Position numbers and translations under genes: made by a program. 64,000 bases of DNA from Patagioenas fasciata (lineage: Eukaryota > Chordata > Aves > Columbiformes > Columbidae), in assembly GCF_037038585.1 (NCBI RefSeq), contig NC_092520.1, positions 122,358,001-122,422,000 on the forward strand, read 5' to 3'. This document shows positions 13,809-27,770 of the stretch, one piece after another; positions within the stretch are counted from its first letter, which is position 1; the number at the start of each line of letters is the position of its first letter. The notes beneath the pieces are model-generated. The model ran no database searches, was not told the DNA's origin, and saw only the letters and a list, made by a program, of their open reading frames with translations.

Positions 13809-16800
13809 CTCTGATATTTGTAAGGTGGATATTTGATTGTGTCAGTTTTTGTTTTCTGTGTTTCAAAAAAATATTTGCACAGGAGAAGGTGGAGGAAAAA
13901 GCTACAAGAATAAACACAGAAGCTTTAGAAAGGCCTTGATTTTTGATACATAAAATAATATCACGAGAATGAGCCAGGAAGGTACAAATAGGGGAACAGA
14001 ATAACATAACCTTTAGAATAACACAGGTCGGTTTAATCTGGCATAGAAAGTTTTCAGTACAACTTCTTTTTCTCTTGCACACTTAGTCCGACCCAAATCC
14101 AGGCTGTTGCCAATGCCAGACCTTGTCTCTCTTCCCTGCCAGCAGGTCTGTGGATCAGGTGAGAGTACAGTAAAAAACAACGCCCTTTCTGAGGGCAGTT
14201 TTCTGGAGCAACAGGTGACGGTGAATGTCAGTGCAGTTACATGGGCACAGGGCTGACATGGCGTGCGGAAGTTGGAAGGGAGTGAGCTGGCGAAGACAAG
14301 GGCAGGGGCAGCCTGGGCTTGTGCTGAGAAGGGGTTACCCCACATTGCATCCAGGGGTGCATGACCTGAAACTCTATCTAACAGTGAGCATCCTTTTCAA
14401 GAGTGTGAACAGGTGTCTGGGAAAGAGCTGGCTTTTCACCTCCAGGACTTCTTAGAGCCAATGTGTGAGTGCATCCCTGGAGGAACCACAAAGCCAGAAG
14501 CCGTTCAAGTTTGGCAGCTAAAGAGAGAGGACATGATGAGGGGTGGGATCCTGTCCAGCCGTGAACATGAGGGAGCACATGAAACATCACATTCAGGCAC
14601 GTGCGTCCCGTTGTAAGGAACAGAGCTTTATGAGAGGAGGGGATGGGAATCACCTCAGCTTTTCCCAGGCATCTTTCTCCTGTTCTTCCTTCGAACTCCC
14701 TGGCTTCTGCCGAGGACGGGGGACATGGCAAATGTCCAAAAACAACCTTTTCTTGGCTAGTGTCACAGTGAGAAGCTGCTAGCTGAAAAACTCTTATCTG
14801 GCAGAGGAAAGATGCAAAGGAAAAGCAGGAAGAGGAAATGAAACAAAATATCTAAAAGTAGTTAAGGGTAAGGAGCCTGTTGGGTGACACTGAACTGAAA
14901 TTAGCTCTGTTGCTATGAAAATAAGAAAAGTTATCTGAAGCAATCTTAATTTTGGTTGTGCTGAATATTCTTCCAGCCAAGCAGCACAGTTTGTCGGGCA
15001 CAATTTCTCACAGACTGATCTGTGGAGTCCCTTGAGATGCTGAGAAACTGAGCAGTTCTTCAGTCTCTGGTGGAGTAGCCAGTGTTATCAAAACATGGTG
15101 AGCCGCAGTGATTCCTACAATTACTCATGACTGATTTATCACTTGATTGTAAGAATTCAGTTTAAATAGAATTTTTCCTTCTCCCTTGCTCCCTAATTGT
15201 TTTTTTTTTTGAATGCTGAATCTTTGACTTCCTCTCATAAAATAGATTAGAGTCATTATAGCTGCATGCTTTTTAATCATTCTGCTGCATAATTACTGTT
15301 GCTGCTGTTGCCTTCTGGTTTACACTGTTTCTTTATTAGCAGCTCTTATTGCCAGAAGCTTTAAATGTTTAATAATCTGTCAAGGTGGGGGGTTTGTTGT
15401 TTTAGTGTTTTCTTTTTAACTTGAAGACCTTTTCAGTAATATCTTCAAGCACCTGGCCTGGTCAGGTGCTTTAATATTAACTTATCTCTGTCTGGTTGTC
15501 CTCATGTTATTTTTAATTACACTTTTTCTGGATAACCCAAGTTACCCATTCATCATATAGAAAATATAAGAAGCTCACATGCAACTATATCAGGCAGTAG
15601 GAAAACAGGCCCTCCAGAAACAGTAATGAGGCTGATAGCCAGAGATAGGCCAGCCTTTGTCTGTTGGTACTAGCAACAGAGCCTTATCACAGCCTGATCC
15701 AGCATTCATAGTAAATGCAGGATGTAGTGGTTTACATGACACAGAGGGATTATACCACTGTTTCTTCTTTTTAATGTTTTCTGGGATTTCCATTCAAGGT
15801 CCCTGCAGAAATACAGTCACCCTTCTCCCCTAGCTCCTCCAGGCATTTCCTGTACAACATGCCAGCTCTGGAGCAGCTTGCCTTTCTCAAATGCTAGATA
15901 AAGCCAGCCAGCTCGAGGGAGGTATTTTATCTTTGTAAAAAGCTCTTGGATCTCAGTTGTCACTGACTTGAGTGTAAGTCACAGGGCCGTGGCTCCCTGA
16001 GGAATCCTGAGAGACTGTGCCCCAGCAGCTGCAGTGTCCATCAGCCTTTGCTCATCACTGATGGGTAGGACTGCTGACTGACAGCATTTTGGAGCAGTGA
16101 TAGACAGCAGTCTCCTCTGAGGCCAGATCTGTGAGCTGCAGCAACTGCCCAGCTAGCTCACATGCAGCACAGAGCCAGGACACTCTGTTTCCAGCCAGGA
16201 CAAGGCATTGGTCAACCTGCTACGACAGCTGCCCCTCACCCAAAGTGCCCACTGGAGCCAGCAGCCTGGCTTCTGTATGTGCCTCCAGCCCCTGCCAGTG
16301 GCACAGGGTCTCAGGGGTGGTGCAGCACTCTGCAAGTCAGCCTTTCCTGTGTCTACGGTGTGATCAGGGACTGGAAAGCATAGAGAAGGGCTGGAAGAAG
16401 TGAAAGTTTGGCACAGATCACTGAAACTGGGGACTTAGTGTTGCGTGGGTAGGTAAAGGACTGTAGCAGTGAGAAGATGCTCAATTCTCCCCATCCTTAG
16501 TAGAGAGGGGGAAAAAAAAGAAAAAGTTTTCTCTAAGCTATAAGTAAGAAAAATCTTCTCAAGGCTGAAAAATGGGGAAACATGGGAACAGATGGCCTGG
16601 GGACGTAGTGGCATTTCAGCTCCTGGCAGCCACCAAAGAATGTATGAGACACAAGTCTGTCAAAAGCTACAGAGATAGAAGTGGGGCCTCCCTTCTGGAA
16701 GGCAGCAGGTCAGGCTGCCTCTTAATTCTCTTCCCCCTCCTGCTTTCTGTGCATGGAAGTGCAAGCCAGAGGGGATAGAAATGCTGAGATTTGCACCTGC

Positions 16801-19800
16801 TACTCTCTTCAAAAGCTGAAGATAAAAACGCAGGGTAAAAGTTGGGTTATGGTGTTGATGTTCACAGGAAAGAAGGAAATCTGAAGAAAGGTAGCAATCA
16901 TTTGTGAGTGAAAAGAATGAAGAGTTGAGAATTGTTTGTGAGAAACAAGACATTTAATTATATTTTGAATAATGTCTCACAAATATCTATCATCTTTATA
17001 GTTTTGTATTGGGGAATTTGTTACTATTTTCTTTTTTAGCATTCCCGCAGTTGTTTCGGGTAAGCTTTTTCATTAATGGAAGTGACTGTCTGCATTTCTT
17101 TAGCACCTTGTCTGTGCCTTATTTATCTTGCCAGAGGAAACTGACAGATATTAATTCTTGGGGGTTTTCTTGTCTATATGATAATCCAGACAAGATTTTG
17201 ACAATTCAGTACAATAGCTTCCTCTCAGGAAACCTTTGATTGAACTAAAATATACTCTGGAGTGCTAATCTCTTACCCTTCTACAGTTCATTATTTGGAC
17301 AGATAAAAATTGAGTTTAAAGTGACCTATAAGGTCTTCTTGCCAAGATATAATCTAGTTAAAATTTTCTCAAATTGAGTTATGTGGACTGCATACCATGT
17401 ATTGATTAAAAAGATCTTCTTAATGGAGTCATATAATAAGACTCTTGATGTGATTTTTTTTTGGTCTTCGATGGAGTTGGTTTTCAACAGAAACTTCAGC
17501 ATTTTGTTTTGTAAAGGTGTCACCAGCTTGATGACTTATCTGTCAAATAGAACTTTGACCTTTAGGACACGTCCTCATTTGAGGAAAACACAACTGCAAA
17601 ATTAAATAGTCCTGTGCCACTTAAGAAAATATTTGTTTAATTGCATCAATATGAAGAAGCCAAAGGCTGCTTTGAATTATCACCTGAAGGACTGGTGCTG
17701 TGGCCTTAATTCAAGATGCATCTTTTGTGCTTGCGAAATAGGAATTTTGGTAAGTACTGCTTTTAAATGTCCTTTTTGCCATTATTTAAAATTCTTAATT
17801 CAGTTATTTTTCAGCCTGGAACAAAATGAAACAAAGGAGCAGTTAAATACATTGAGAAGACACCTTCAGCTATGACTCACATTTTCTGGAAGGTGGGCAA
17901 GGAGTCAGGTAAGTTAAAGTCGAGAAATACTCTGTGCTGTTGGATAAAGAGGAGGGTTCCAGCTTTTTTTATACTACCTTCTCTGGTCCTGTTTATGGCT
18001 TTACTCTGCAAAATCTTTGTTTTGTGGATTTGGGACCTCTACAGCCATAGACTCCACTAGGCCTGTGTGTCCCTCGGCTGCTTAGTAACCTCTACTGGAA
18101 CAGCAGCAAGAAGTCTGATACCTCAGCATTGATTAACAGCCTAAATAAGTGGCACAGAGAAACAAAGAGAAAGTGGAGTCTGGAGGTCTCTGCAGGGACA
18201 GTGGACCTCAGAGGGAAATATGAATGTGCCCCAAAATGATGAGAGTTTGAACTTTGTCTGACCTCCTCCCCTGGATTTGCTTTAAGAGAAGGTAGTGATA
18301 TTTGTTTTCTGATGCTCTGTGGCTCGTCTACAAAAACTGTTAATCTGAGTTGATTGGGGAAGAAGGGAATGAGTTACTCAGTGTAAAAACAACAACAACA
18401 AACCACAAAAAAAAACAACGCTTTTTTAAGCATTAAAAATTTAATACAAAAAGCTTCATGGTAGACAGATCCTAGTCACTTAATTGAGACAATAACTTGG
18501 TTTCAGCAAAAAAAATTTAAAAAATAAAATTTCACTTGTCCCTTTTTTTAAGATATTTTGCAGCAAACATGAAGTTGAGAGTACTTGTTCAATTCATTGT
18601 AATTACTAGAAATGCTTTATCCATTCAGAAGCCTTCATGATATCACCAGTGACTGCTAAGCTTTAATATAAACTGTTTTCCTCTTTATTTCTGTTTTTTT
18701 TTCCTCACGAGTTCTCCTTTTCTTTTCTCTAGTTTTTGTTGCTACAGTGTTAATTTTTTTCACTTGAAAAGGTAACAGCAAAGCAACTGTGTTTCCAATC
18801 TTTTATCTGAATTTCTAGTGTCCAATTCTTACATGGAACTGAGCTATATCTTGCTAAAATTATGTTGCAGGTTTGCTACTGAACAAGCTTAATCAATCAA
18901 TAGTTACTGTTTGATAGAGTAAATAAATGATGTTGTGGTATGTGATAATCTGTGAGTTTTCCCACCATCTCACAGAAGGCTCGTACTGAGGTGGGCGTGT
19001 GGAAATGGAGGAATTGACAGGCCCAGACAAATGAAGAATTAAGTTGGTGCACTGAGGTCTGTGGCAAAGCAATAGAACAAGGTGGGATACGTGACTGGAA
19101 TATCAAAATATTACATGCTAGCTTAAAGTGTCTCAGGAGAGATGCTGGACAGATGCCGTGTAGAAAACGAGCAATACTCTCATTACAGCAGATCAGGTTG
19201 CTAATCAGTGGCCTAAAACTTAGAAATGTGGGAAAATGATCCCACAACTGTTTGAAAACAGCATGACTATATATTTCTAAACCAAAATTTTGTGTATTTT
19301 CAGGAAATATATTGTGACTCAACCTCTTGTCAAAGAGGAATAGTCCTGACATGCTGCAAGGAGCAAAGTTTGGGAGTTTTCAGGAGGACATTCTTTGGTC
19401 CCAGGTTGCAGCCTGGCTGGTGGTGGCACTAAGTCGTACAAGTCAGAGATTTCAAATGACACCATTATCCGGCCACATCTGCAGTGTCACGAATGGCACA
19501 AGCCATACTGTTAAAAGGTTTGATTCTACTCATTCTTATTTAAGTAATTTCCACTTCAGAAAAAGCAAACATGTAGTCAGCATAGTCCACTGCCCTTCAC
19601 CTCCAGTTTGGATAGAAGAGTTACATCAGCAAATGCTTGAGCAGATGAAAAAACATTGTTAAAGAAATGGATGACAATGAGGATCCAATTTCAATTTTGG
19701 GGTAAGTTAACATGTTTGCTTTAGGATTTTGGTTTTTTCCTTCTGGATTTTTTTTTCTTCCCTTTAATGCTGATAAACTGCAAACTGAATGATAGGAAAC

Positions 19801-22800
19801 TGAATTGTGAGTTGTAAATAGGATTATTGACTAAATACTGGCAGTAGGATCTACATTGCTGATGCGTGAGCCAGAAACACATCTTGACTGTGTGATTTTA
19901 TTTCTATTTTCATAGAAACAGCATTTAAAAAAATCATTCTCACTTGCGTCTGAGCTGATACTGTTTGATTTGGAAGTCACTGGGATGCAATAACTGGGAA
20001 ACCCCAGGGTGCCACTTTACTAAGACAGTTTTCAGAGAGGAACCACAGATTCTGATGCAAAGCACTGTTGATTTACATGGATTTTCTTGTGACATGTTTT
20101 GGCAAAATGTATCAGCTTGTGCTTCTTAGCATCAACAAATAATACTTGACTTGCAAACGAGCTCCTTGGCAAGTACCCAGCCACAGGAGGCTTAGAGACT
20201 TGACTAAATAAAAAAGACTCTGATTTCACCAATTTGTGAACTGGCGCTATCCCTGCCATGGTCATCTGCAGCTGCTCTCTGATCCAAGCTTCTCAGGCTC
20301 TTGATTCTTGGATATTTAAGCTACTCAGCCTGTTAGCTTTTACCAAATTCCAAGCAATGAAAATTAAATATTTATTTTTTCAATTTCCACATTGAAGCCT
20401 TAAAGGGTACTCGAGCTCATTTGTGCTCTCATGTTTGAAATTCATCTTTTCTACTGTATGATATTGGTATCTTTTCCCTCACTACATAGGCTTTTCAAAA
20501 CGTTCACCTTTGAGAAAAAAAAAAAAAAAAAACAGCTTACTTTGTATTTTTCCTGTGCAGCCTTCTTGTTCATAATGAGCTTAAATATAAGGAACATAAA
20601 CCCATCTGGAAATAAAATTATGTGCTAGGTTCACTAAAAAAAGTAATTACATTATAATCAAACTGTCACTTTATGAGATAGTGGGAGATGAAATACACCA
20701 TAAGCTGACAAAAGAAGAGGATGGCTTGCTCTTTTAAATATCACGCATGACACAAAGCAGTGAAGAAACTCTGAATTACATACAGCATAACCAGGAAAGC
20801 TCTTGGAGCCGGGGGGAGGTGGGGGGTCACTGCACTAGGACCAGAGAGACAGGGAGGATTTCTGTCTGGTGCAATGGGGGAACCTTCAGCCACATGCAGC
20901 CCAGTGCATGCACAGGCTGCTGCTGCCAGCAGACTGACAGCCACAAGGGTGTTTGGACAGAGAGTGGGAGACACTGACCTGTGATTAGGAAATACACTGA
21001 ATTCATGCATTATGTTTTGTGCAGACCTCTGGTCTCTGCAGCCGTCGCAGTTCTTGAGTCATCGTCCTTGCTTGCTTCACTCAAAACATTTGTGCCCCAC
21101 CAAGCTGTCAGCCTGTATTCAGCAGAGGATGACTTGCATCTCAGGTTAGACATGCAAGTGAACTGGGAAAGTCTGAAGGGTTGGTTTTGTTCATGTTCAT
21201 GTCTTGCCCTTTCTTGTGGCCCTGCAACCTGTGTTGCCTTAGTGTGAAAAGAAATGCCTTGTTTTGAGGAGAATCTCACAGTCCTGTGTAGCCACTTGAG
21301 TAGATGGCAGCCATTCAGATGGGAATGATATTCCCTGGTCCTTCAGGCCCTTGTCATGTGAGCTGTTGTTGAGTAAAGTTCTTTTGCTCCTGATATAATT
21401 TCTTTGACATTTCAGTCTGTTCCCTGCTTTCCTTTCTCTGTCAGCAATAGATCCTTTACATGGCCAGTCCCGGCAGTGATTCTTGCTCTGACACTTCAGA
21501 GCAGGCTGGTGGTAAAGGGTGGGCATGAACATGGGGTGCAGGGAGGGGGAGAGGAGCTGGTGATGTGATTTTTGGATGCCAGCCTTACCTTTCCAGCAGG
21601 AGGCAGGGGGATGGGGTGAGTGGCTGCAAGTTTATTTTCATGGATGGACCAAAGCTGATGGCAGACTGGCATCCCAGGGAACTGCTGCTACTGCCAGTAA
21701 TGCTGCAGCTAACGAAAGAGAAATTTGTTTTCATATAGGGCCTTTCTTCTGTCAACTGAAGAAAGTTTCAGGAATGTGAATGGGTTTAACTTCGTGGTTT
21801 TGTAGTCTGATTTTGTTTCTATTCTAGAACTTGAAATGGTGCAATACCAGGAGGTCCATGCTGTGGAAGTGGCACACTTCCACAGTCTATTCACTGTCTT
21901 GCTTTTCTCTTTTCATGCTATGAGTACAGCGACAGAGCAGCACAGCACAGCATGCTGTGCTGGCCGTGCATGGTGTTATTCGCTATGCACAGTGGATAAG
22001 ACCTGCTTTGTGTATTCATGCCACATACCTGTCTGGCAGAGTACTGTGAACTTCAGGAAAACAGAAGCTGGGGGAGCCCACTGGAGACTTCCTGACACTA
22101 CAGCTTGCTTTTTCAAATTTAAATCTCTAATTTGTTGAAGTAAAATTAATTTTATTTTTCTAAGGAAACTGAAAAGATTTCAGTTCCAAGAACATGAAAC
22201 GAAGGTTCATCAAAATGAAGTAATAATAAAGCCTTGTCCAAATGCCTACATAACTGTGTAGTGTCTGTTTTGACAAAAACATCTTTTGTCAGAAACAGCT
22301 TTTGACAGTAGCTCTCTCCGCATATAAAAGCAACAGTTTTACAGCTACTGTTTTTCAGTTCTGTCACCAAACCTCAGAACAAGTGACCTCACTCATGGAC
22401 TGCCAACAGTGGACTACTGATGAGCTGTAAGCTGTGTCTTGGAAGCCTCCTGGGCTTAAACGCAGTATCATCCTCATTTCATGTTATGCTGCCATTGCTG
22501 GCAATAGATTTGGTTAAAATGTCATAGTTTTCTTCTCATTAAATTCATGCTCCTACAACCATCTTTATAATGCAAGATGTGTAAGATGTCTTGAACTAGG
22601 AAAAAAAAAAAAAATCATACCCCAAACTTCTATTCTCATGACAGAAGGTGTGCATAAAGTTTTATTGGCTTTGATTGTGGAGAGACTTTCATGAGGCCAC
22701 TGTGGCCTGTTAGGCATACCGAGGATATTTGAAAGAGAAGTTGCTCCTATGTCGGTGGGTATTCTCAGTTCTCCACACTGTTGTTCTGCCACAAGCATGA

Positions 22801-23566
22801 GGGCAGGGATGCTGTTCATATCCATGCTCATCTCCCTGCAAAGAGTAAGACCCACTGTCCAATCCCTGAAGTCACAGCAGCATCATGGGTGCCTGGAGTT
22901 TGTGTTTGCCAGTGGATATGAATCCTTAAGAAACGTGGCAGATCAGTGTGCACCACTTGTGTTCACTACCTTTGGGACCAACTGCCTTTCTGTCTCTTTC
23001 TGGCTGTTCTCAAATTGACCTCGAGTTGCAACAGATGCTGCAAAAAAAAGGTTTCAAGTAAATCAGATGGTGTTCTCTTTTTTAAAAAATAATCTGTTTA
23101 AACAGGTGGGGCTTGAGTTAAGATGCAAGGGTCTGTTCGTGCTGTAGGTAAGCTTCATCGCTTCCACAGAGAAAGCTGAATTGAAGAAGGAGTATAATAA
23201 CCTTCTTTTAGAAAACAAACAAAACCCTTGAATCTAGCATTGTTTAAACCTAGCACACAAAGATGTAAGGCTTTTACTTCTCTTGCATACACAGAAGATA
23301 CATTTTGCAAAGTTAGCAAGGAGCTTTGGAGATGGTGTCTAAGAATGGGCAATACAGCATACTTTCTGGCTTTTGACTTAGCCTAAACTAATCATTGTTA
23401 CAGTCCCATAAACAACTGCTTCTTTCTGCTATTGAATCCTCTTTGTCCTGTGAAGATCATAGCAATGCAGTAATATAGCTCAGGTAGATGTGACACTGTA
23501 AGACCTAAATACTTTGCTTGATAAACAGGAAAATACAAATTTTACATTAAAAGTTTGGGGGGTTAA
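13809..23566. other. Intergenic DNA, no gene recognised
   Basis: It contains an A/C-rich tract at 18384-18419, an A18 run at 20515-20532, and open frames facing each other at 18897-19352 (minus) and 19327-19662 (plus) without domain similarity. GC-richer patches at 14200-14720 and 16130-16400 also give overlapping frames on both strands. Nothing is supported as a gene. Confidence 0.5.
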
Positions 23567-23610
23567 GGTTTTGTTTGTTTTTTGCTTGTTTGTTTTGGTT
23601 TGGTTTTTGT
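23567..23610. repeat. T/G-rich low-complexity tract
   Basis: GTTTGTTTTTTGCTTG-type sequence, nearly lacking A and C. Confidence 0.85.
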
Positions 23611-23860
23611 AAGTGGAGTCCTGGAGGTCTGTAAGGAAAAAATGAGCCAGCTGGGCCTGGAGTAATGTTTTAAGGATATACTGCAGTTACTGATGACAGT
23701 AGGTGATGTAGCTGATTCAGCCTGAAAACAAGGATAGCGAAATGTCCCTAGTCAGTTCATGACACTGCATGTATCTAGGGAGTCTGCACACAAGTTGTAA
23801 ATTCTGGCCTGACTCAGTGAACTTGTCTTTAGATTTTGACAGGTTTTTTTAGTTTCTTCT

Positions 23861-23902
23861 CTTTGTTGTTTGTTTGTGGTTGTTTGTTTGTTTTTCTTTT
23901 TC
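23861..23902. repeat. T/G-rich tract (TTTG)n
   Basis: TTTG units followed by a T-rich and then C-rich run. Confidence 0.85.
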
Positions 23903-24465
23903 TCCCCCCCATATTGTGTTGTTTCCTTCAGCTGCTGTGTTGAGTGGAAGACAGACATTCATTTATGAGTTGGTTTATTAAGATCTATTCAGGGCCTGAT
24001 GATTTTTTGCTGGTCCTGAAACGAAGAGATATATTAGAGCTTTGTATTTCTTCTCTGCAGGGGCCAGGGCACAAAGTCTCTGGCACAGCTTGAGACTGAG
24101 GTATGAGGCCTAGACTTGCCCCAAATCTACTAACATAACAGGACTATTTTCTAGTCACTGGATGCATTTGCTCTGTACTTTCGTTTGAGGTGCCACCGAT
24201 CCCTCAACTCCCACCGAATGTCTGTGCATTTCCTCCTAACCAGCCCTGCATGCACTAGGTTTTTTGAAAGCTGAAACTTGCATTCTCATTTCTGAAATGG
24301 CTATGTGTCTCTGTCTCTTTCGATCCTTTCGCTCTCCCTTCCTCTCTCCACCCCAATACCAAGATGCATCATGTGTGCAGTGGGAGTCTGAAACTGTTCT
24401 ATTGTGCATTCTCTTTACAAGAACCCATATGAAGAGTGGTGAGGCTAATAACTCATGTAGCTTTT

Positions 24466-24490
24466 TTCTGTTTTGTTTTGTTTTGTTTTT
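24466..24490. repeat. (TTTTG)n microsatellite
   Basis: Four or so TTTTG units in a T-rich context. Confidence 0.85.
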
Positions 24491-25763
24491 TCTTCTTCAA
24501 ACATGCTGAGACTGAGGAGAATTAATATCACACATCTTATAAAACCACCCTTATGACTGATGCAAACCTTCCTAAAAACATGTCAAAACAACTTGCTTAA
24601 GTATGGCAATTTGCTAAAAAGTAATGATGTTGGAAAATAGGAGAAACTCCTATGAAGGCTTGTAGGAAAAGAGCTTTGGCTATTTGTAATCTCTGGATTT
24701 TAAATACAATATCAGCTCAGAGGTGTGTGATGAATTTTGATTGTGGAGAAACCAGTGATGGAGGTTTTAGGAATAAATCTGAGATGTATTTAAAAACCCA
24801 TCTGTGCAGTGTCTTTGCCTGCAAGAAAGAAGCCTTCCATGTGATTCCCTGTTCTTTAAGCAAAGGCAACAAGGCTTGTTGACCTGGATGAAATAAATCA
24901 CTCGTCTTAATACAATACTGGAATGAAACGTGCACTGAAGTCTAACCTTTGTGTGCCTAGGACAGTTGGTATCTTCCACATATACAAATGAGAAGCTGCT
25001 GATATGCTTCCTTATTTTTCTGTAATTATCATCATCTGTGTAAAATGTATTATTCCATTTCATATTCTGTAGTTAAAGCTGGGATTGCTAATAATCAGGA
25101 TTTTTGCTGCCTCATTTTAAAATGCTTGTGGCTTCATTAAAACCAATCCAAGCTCTTTACATTTCTGACTATGACTTAAAATTTATGTGTTATATAAAAC
25201 AAGTAAAATAGGAAGGACTCTCCCATTCTCACTTGATGTGTTTGATGAAGAAGGAAAACCTCTCCATTATAATACTTAATAGTAAGTTCTGCTAAAAAAT
25301 AGAGCCTTAAAGCTCCAACTTTTTTTTTTTATGGCTCCAAACCTTCTTGGTCCTGTTGGCCGGCATTGACACTAAGGTCTCTGTAAAGTAAATCCAATTA
25401 CACAGCCTTTGAGTACTGGTCTTAGAAATAAGTGGAGAGCTGACCACAACAACATTTAAAAGATTACTTATTTTGTTAGGACTAAACCTATTTTATCAGT
25501 GGAGTCATTGCACTGCATGCAGGCACATCAATGCTGTACCCAAGTTTCCTAGTAGGAAGTGACACTCCCCTAGAGTTTATCCTGCTTCTTCAGTCCTATT
25601 CAGAAGCCTGTGCTTATCCTGTCCTTACTGATGTTCTGGTGGAAACTTAAATCCTTTGTGTCCACAGCCCTACCGGACAAAGGTGTGAGCACTTGCCTTC
25701 AATCATATGTATCAATGCAAAACTAAGAAATAAGTTCAAGTTCTAAGACATCTATGCAATTAC
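24491..25763. other. Intergenic DNA, no gene recognised
   Basis: AT-rich, with a T run at about 25320-25330. No coding, RNA or repeat feature is recognised. Confidence 0.55.
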
Positions 25764-25945
25764 TGTGTGGGTTTGTTTGGGTTTTTTTGGTTGGTTGGTT
25801 GGTTTTTGTGGTTTGTTTTTGGGTTTTGGTGGGTTTTTTTTTGTTTGGTTTGATTTTGGTTTGGGATTTTTTTGGTTGGTTGGGGGGGTGTATTTGTTTG
25901 TTTTGGTTTTTATTTGTTTGTGTTGTGGTTTTTTTTTTTTTTTTT
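25764..25945. repeat. Long T/G-only tract with GGTT clusters
   Basis: About 180 bp made almost wholly of T and G on the plus strand, with runs such as GGTTGGTTGGTTGG (about 25789-25802) and GGTTGGTTGGGGGGG (about 25874-25888), ending in a T run. Open frames here give Phe/Trp/Gly/Val-rich peptides that mimic membrane proteins but simply reflect composition. Confidence 0.92.
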
Positions 25946-27704
25946 AATTTCCATCTGTGCTCTTAATTTATTTGCTGAACTCCATTATGCACTCTTTCCA
26001 AATGTACTGCTTACCTCAGTGCATGAAACCTGCTTGTTACAAGCACAATTTGCCCCTGTATACCCCAACAGGTCATTTCAAGCACAGCCATTCTGAAAGG
26101 GGAAATGTGATAAACAGAAAGTCAGAGAAAACTCAGGAGTCAAAAATAAAACAGAGCTTGCTCACAGGCATAGAGTCCCCAGGGAACTTTCTATGTACAA
26201 AGCATAAATCTAGCAAGTTGTAGTCACAAAGACACCCATATGTCAAGGTTCAGGAGGAGCGTCTTGCTACACTATTAATAATAACAGCAAATTATACCCA
26301 GATATGAAACTGCAAATAGAGTCAGAGCTCTGCCCTTAAAAAGCTTTTGCACATTAGCACCATAACCTTGAAATTAATCTTTTCTCCTTTAACATTCTCA
26401 TATCTATGCCAAGAAAAGTTGCTATGATACCCATTGAACTATCTTTCATGCCAGTGCTCTTTGGCAGCCTTACTATGAAGATGCTGATGAAAGAAGAGAG
26501 GTCATTTTTTATAGAGCTGGTGTAACAGAGTGTTGCCATGAATTTGTCCAAAGAAAAGTGTGTGGCTTGATTTTATGGAAACTGCCAACAGACATGGTCG
26601 AAAAAATACAGTGTTCTGAAAGATAGCCTCGTCTTTCTCATGGTCTGCCTAATTAAAAAGCTAATTGAAAATCACCTCAGAATGAGCTTTTTCCCTGCAG
26701 ATGTGATCTTTGCTCAGGCTTCAAGTGATGCTTTTGAAGCATCAAAATATGTAGACAGTGATCAGGGACTGAGGCTGAGAGAAACAGCACCCATTTTAAG
26801 CCTCTACAGAACACATTTGATAATGGAAACCTGGGCTGATTCAGCCTTTACTTGTCCTACAGGCAACTAGGAAACTTAGAGCAGCTTATGGGCTTTCCAT
26901 CACTAAGACAGATCTGAGAATCGTTGGCATGGAAATGAAATTTCAGGTTACAATAATAAGGAATATATCATAAGGACATTATAAGCACCCAGTGAAATGC
27001 AGGAGCTTTTTAATGTGCCTCTGTAGGAAAGGTGTGGTCTTAGGTGAGCCATAATGTCTTTAAGGCTCTGCAGTGAAGGTTCAGGTAGCAAGCAGAGAAA
27101 GGTGAAGTACGACAGTACATCAAGTACTTTTATGTGACAGAAGACAAGCAGTAACAGTGTTATTGCTGTTGCACTGATTCCCAAACGAATAACTGTGGTG
27201 ACAACCTGCCAAAACCCACCAAAGTCATGTGAGGCCGCTACCAGAAAATCTCATGTTAGCAGCCTGAAATGTCCCAGTTTTTCCTATTGGCAATGCACCT
27301 CTTCATTCCCAGCTGCAACTATGTGCGGATGAAAGCCTGTTTCAGAGCTGAAAAAGGGGGTGTGTGAATAGTGGGTCTGACCAAAACACTCTTCTCTGTT
27401 AATATCTCTTATTTCCCATGCAGTGGGTCCATATATTTTCTCTTCCTTGTCTGTTAGTCTCACAAATCACTTTATTTGCATCAGCCCCCATTATTATTAA
27501 TTCTCTGTTCCTCTAAAGTTAGCCCATAGTTTTGAGACCAGCCTGTGTCCACAGCTGTAGACATCAGGACTCACTCTGTGGCTCCTCTCACCTCTTCCCA
27601 GCCTGGCCTGACACAACCTCTGTGATATGGTGATGCAGCAGTGCTGCAGCCTCTCCCTCCCTTTGGTTTAGGCTTCGAGCCCTCCATGACTGACGCCACT
27701 TCAG
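25946..27704. other. Intergenic DNA, no gene recognised
   Basis: Nothing identifiable. The final 160 bp become GC-richer toward the probable CR1 relic. Confidence 0.55.
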
Positions 27705-27770
27705 GCAGGAGGCTGGAGTGGAGACCCCCTGGGGTCCCCTCCAGCCTGAATTATCCTGTGGCTCTGTGTC
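27705..27770 (+). mobile_element. Probable diverged CR1 3'-end relic
   Basis: GGTCCCCTCCAGCCTGAATT followed by ATCCTGTGGCTCTGTG resembles the CR1 3' consensus (a GGTCCCTTCCAACC-like block, then the ATTCTGTG tandem). It is preceded by GGAGGCTGGAGTGGA, the counterpart of the GGTTGGACTAGATGA block. It is more diverged than the copies at 41.5 and 58 kb. Similarity upstream is not clear by eye. Confidence 0.5.

Noticed and set aside
18897-19662. Open frames on opposite strands (151 and 111 codons) overlapping at their starts
   Set aside because: No recognisable protein features; lengths are plausible by chance in 64 kb.
25754-25966. Very hydrophobic open frames resembling a membrane protein
   Set aside because: Produced by the T/G-only repeat tract (Phe, Val, Trp, Gly codons).
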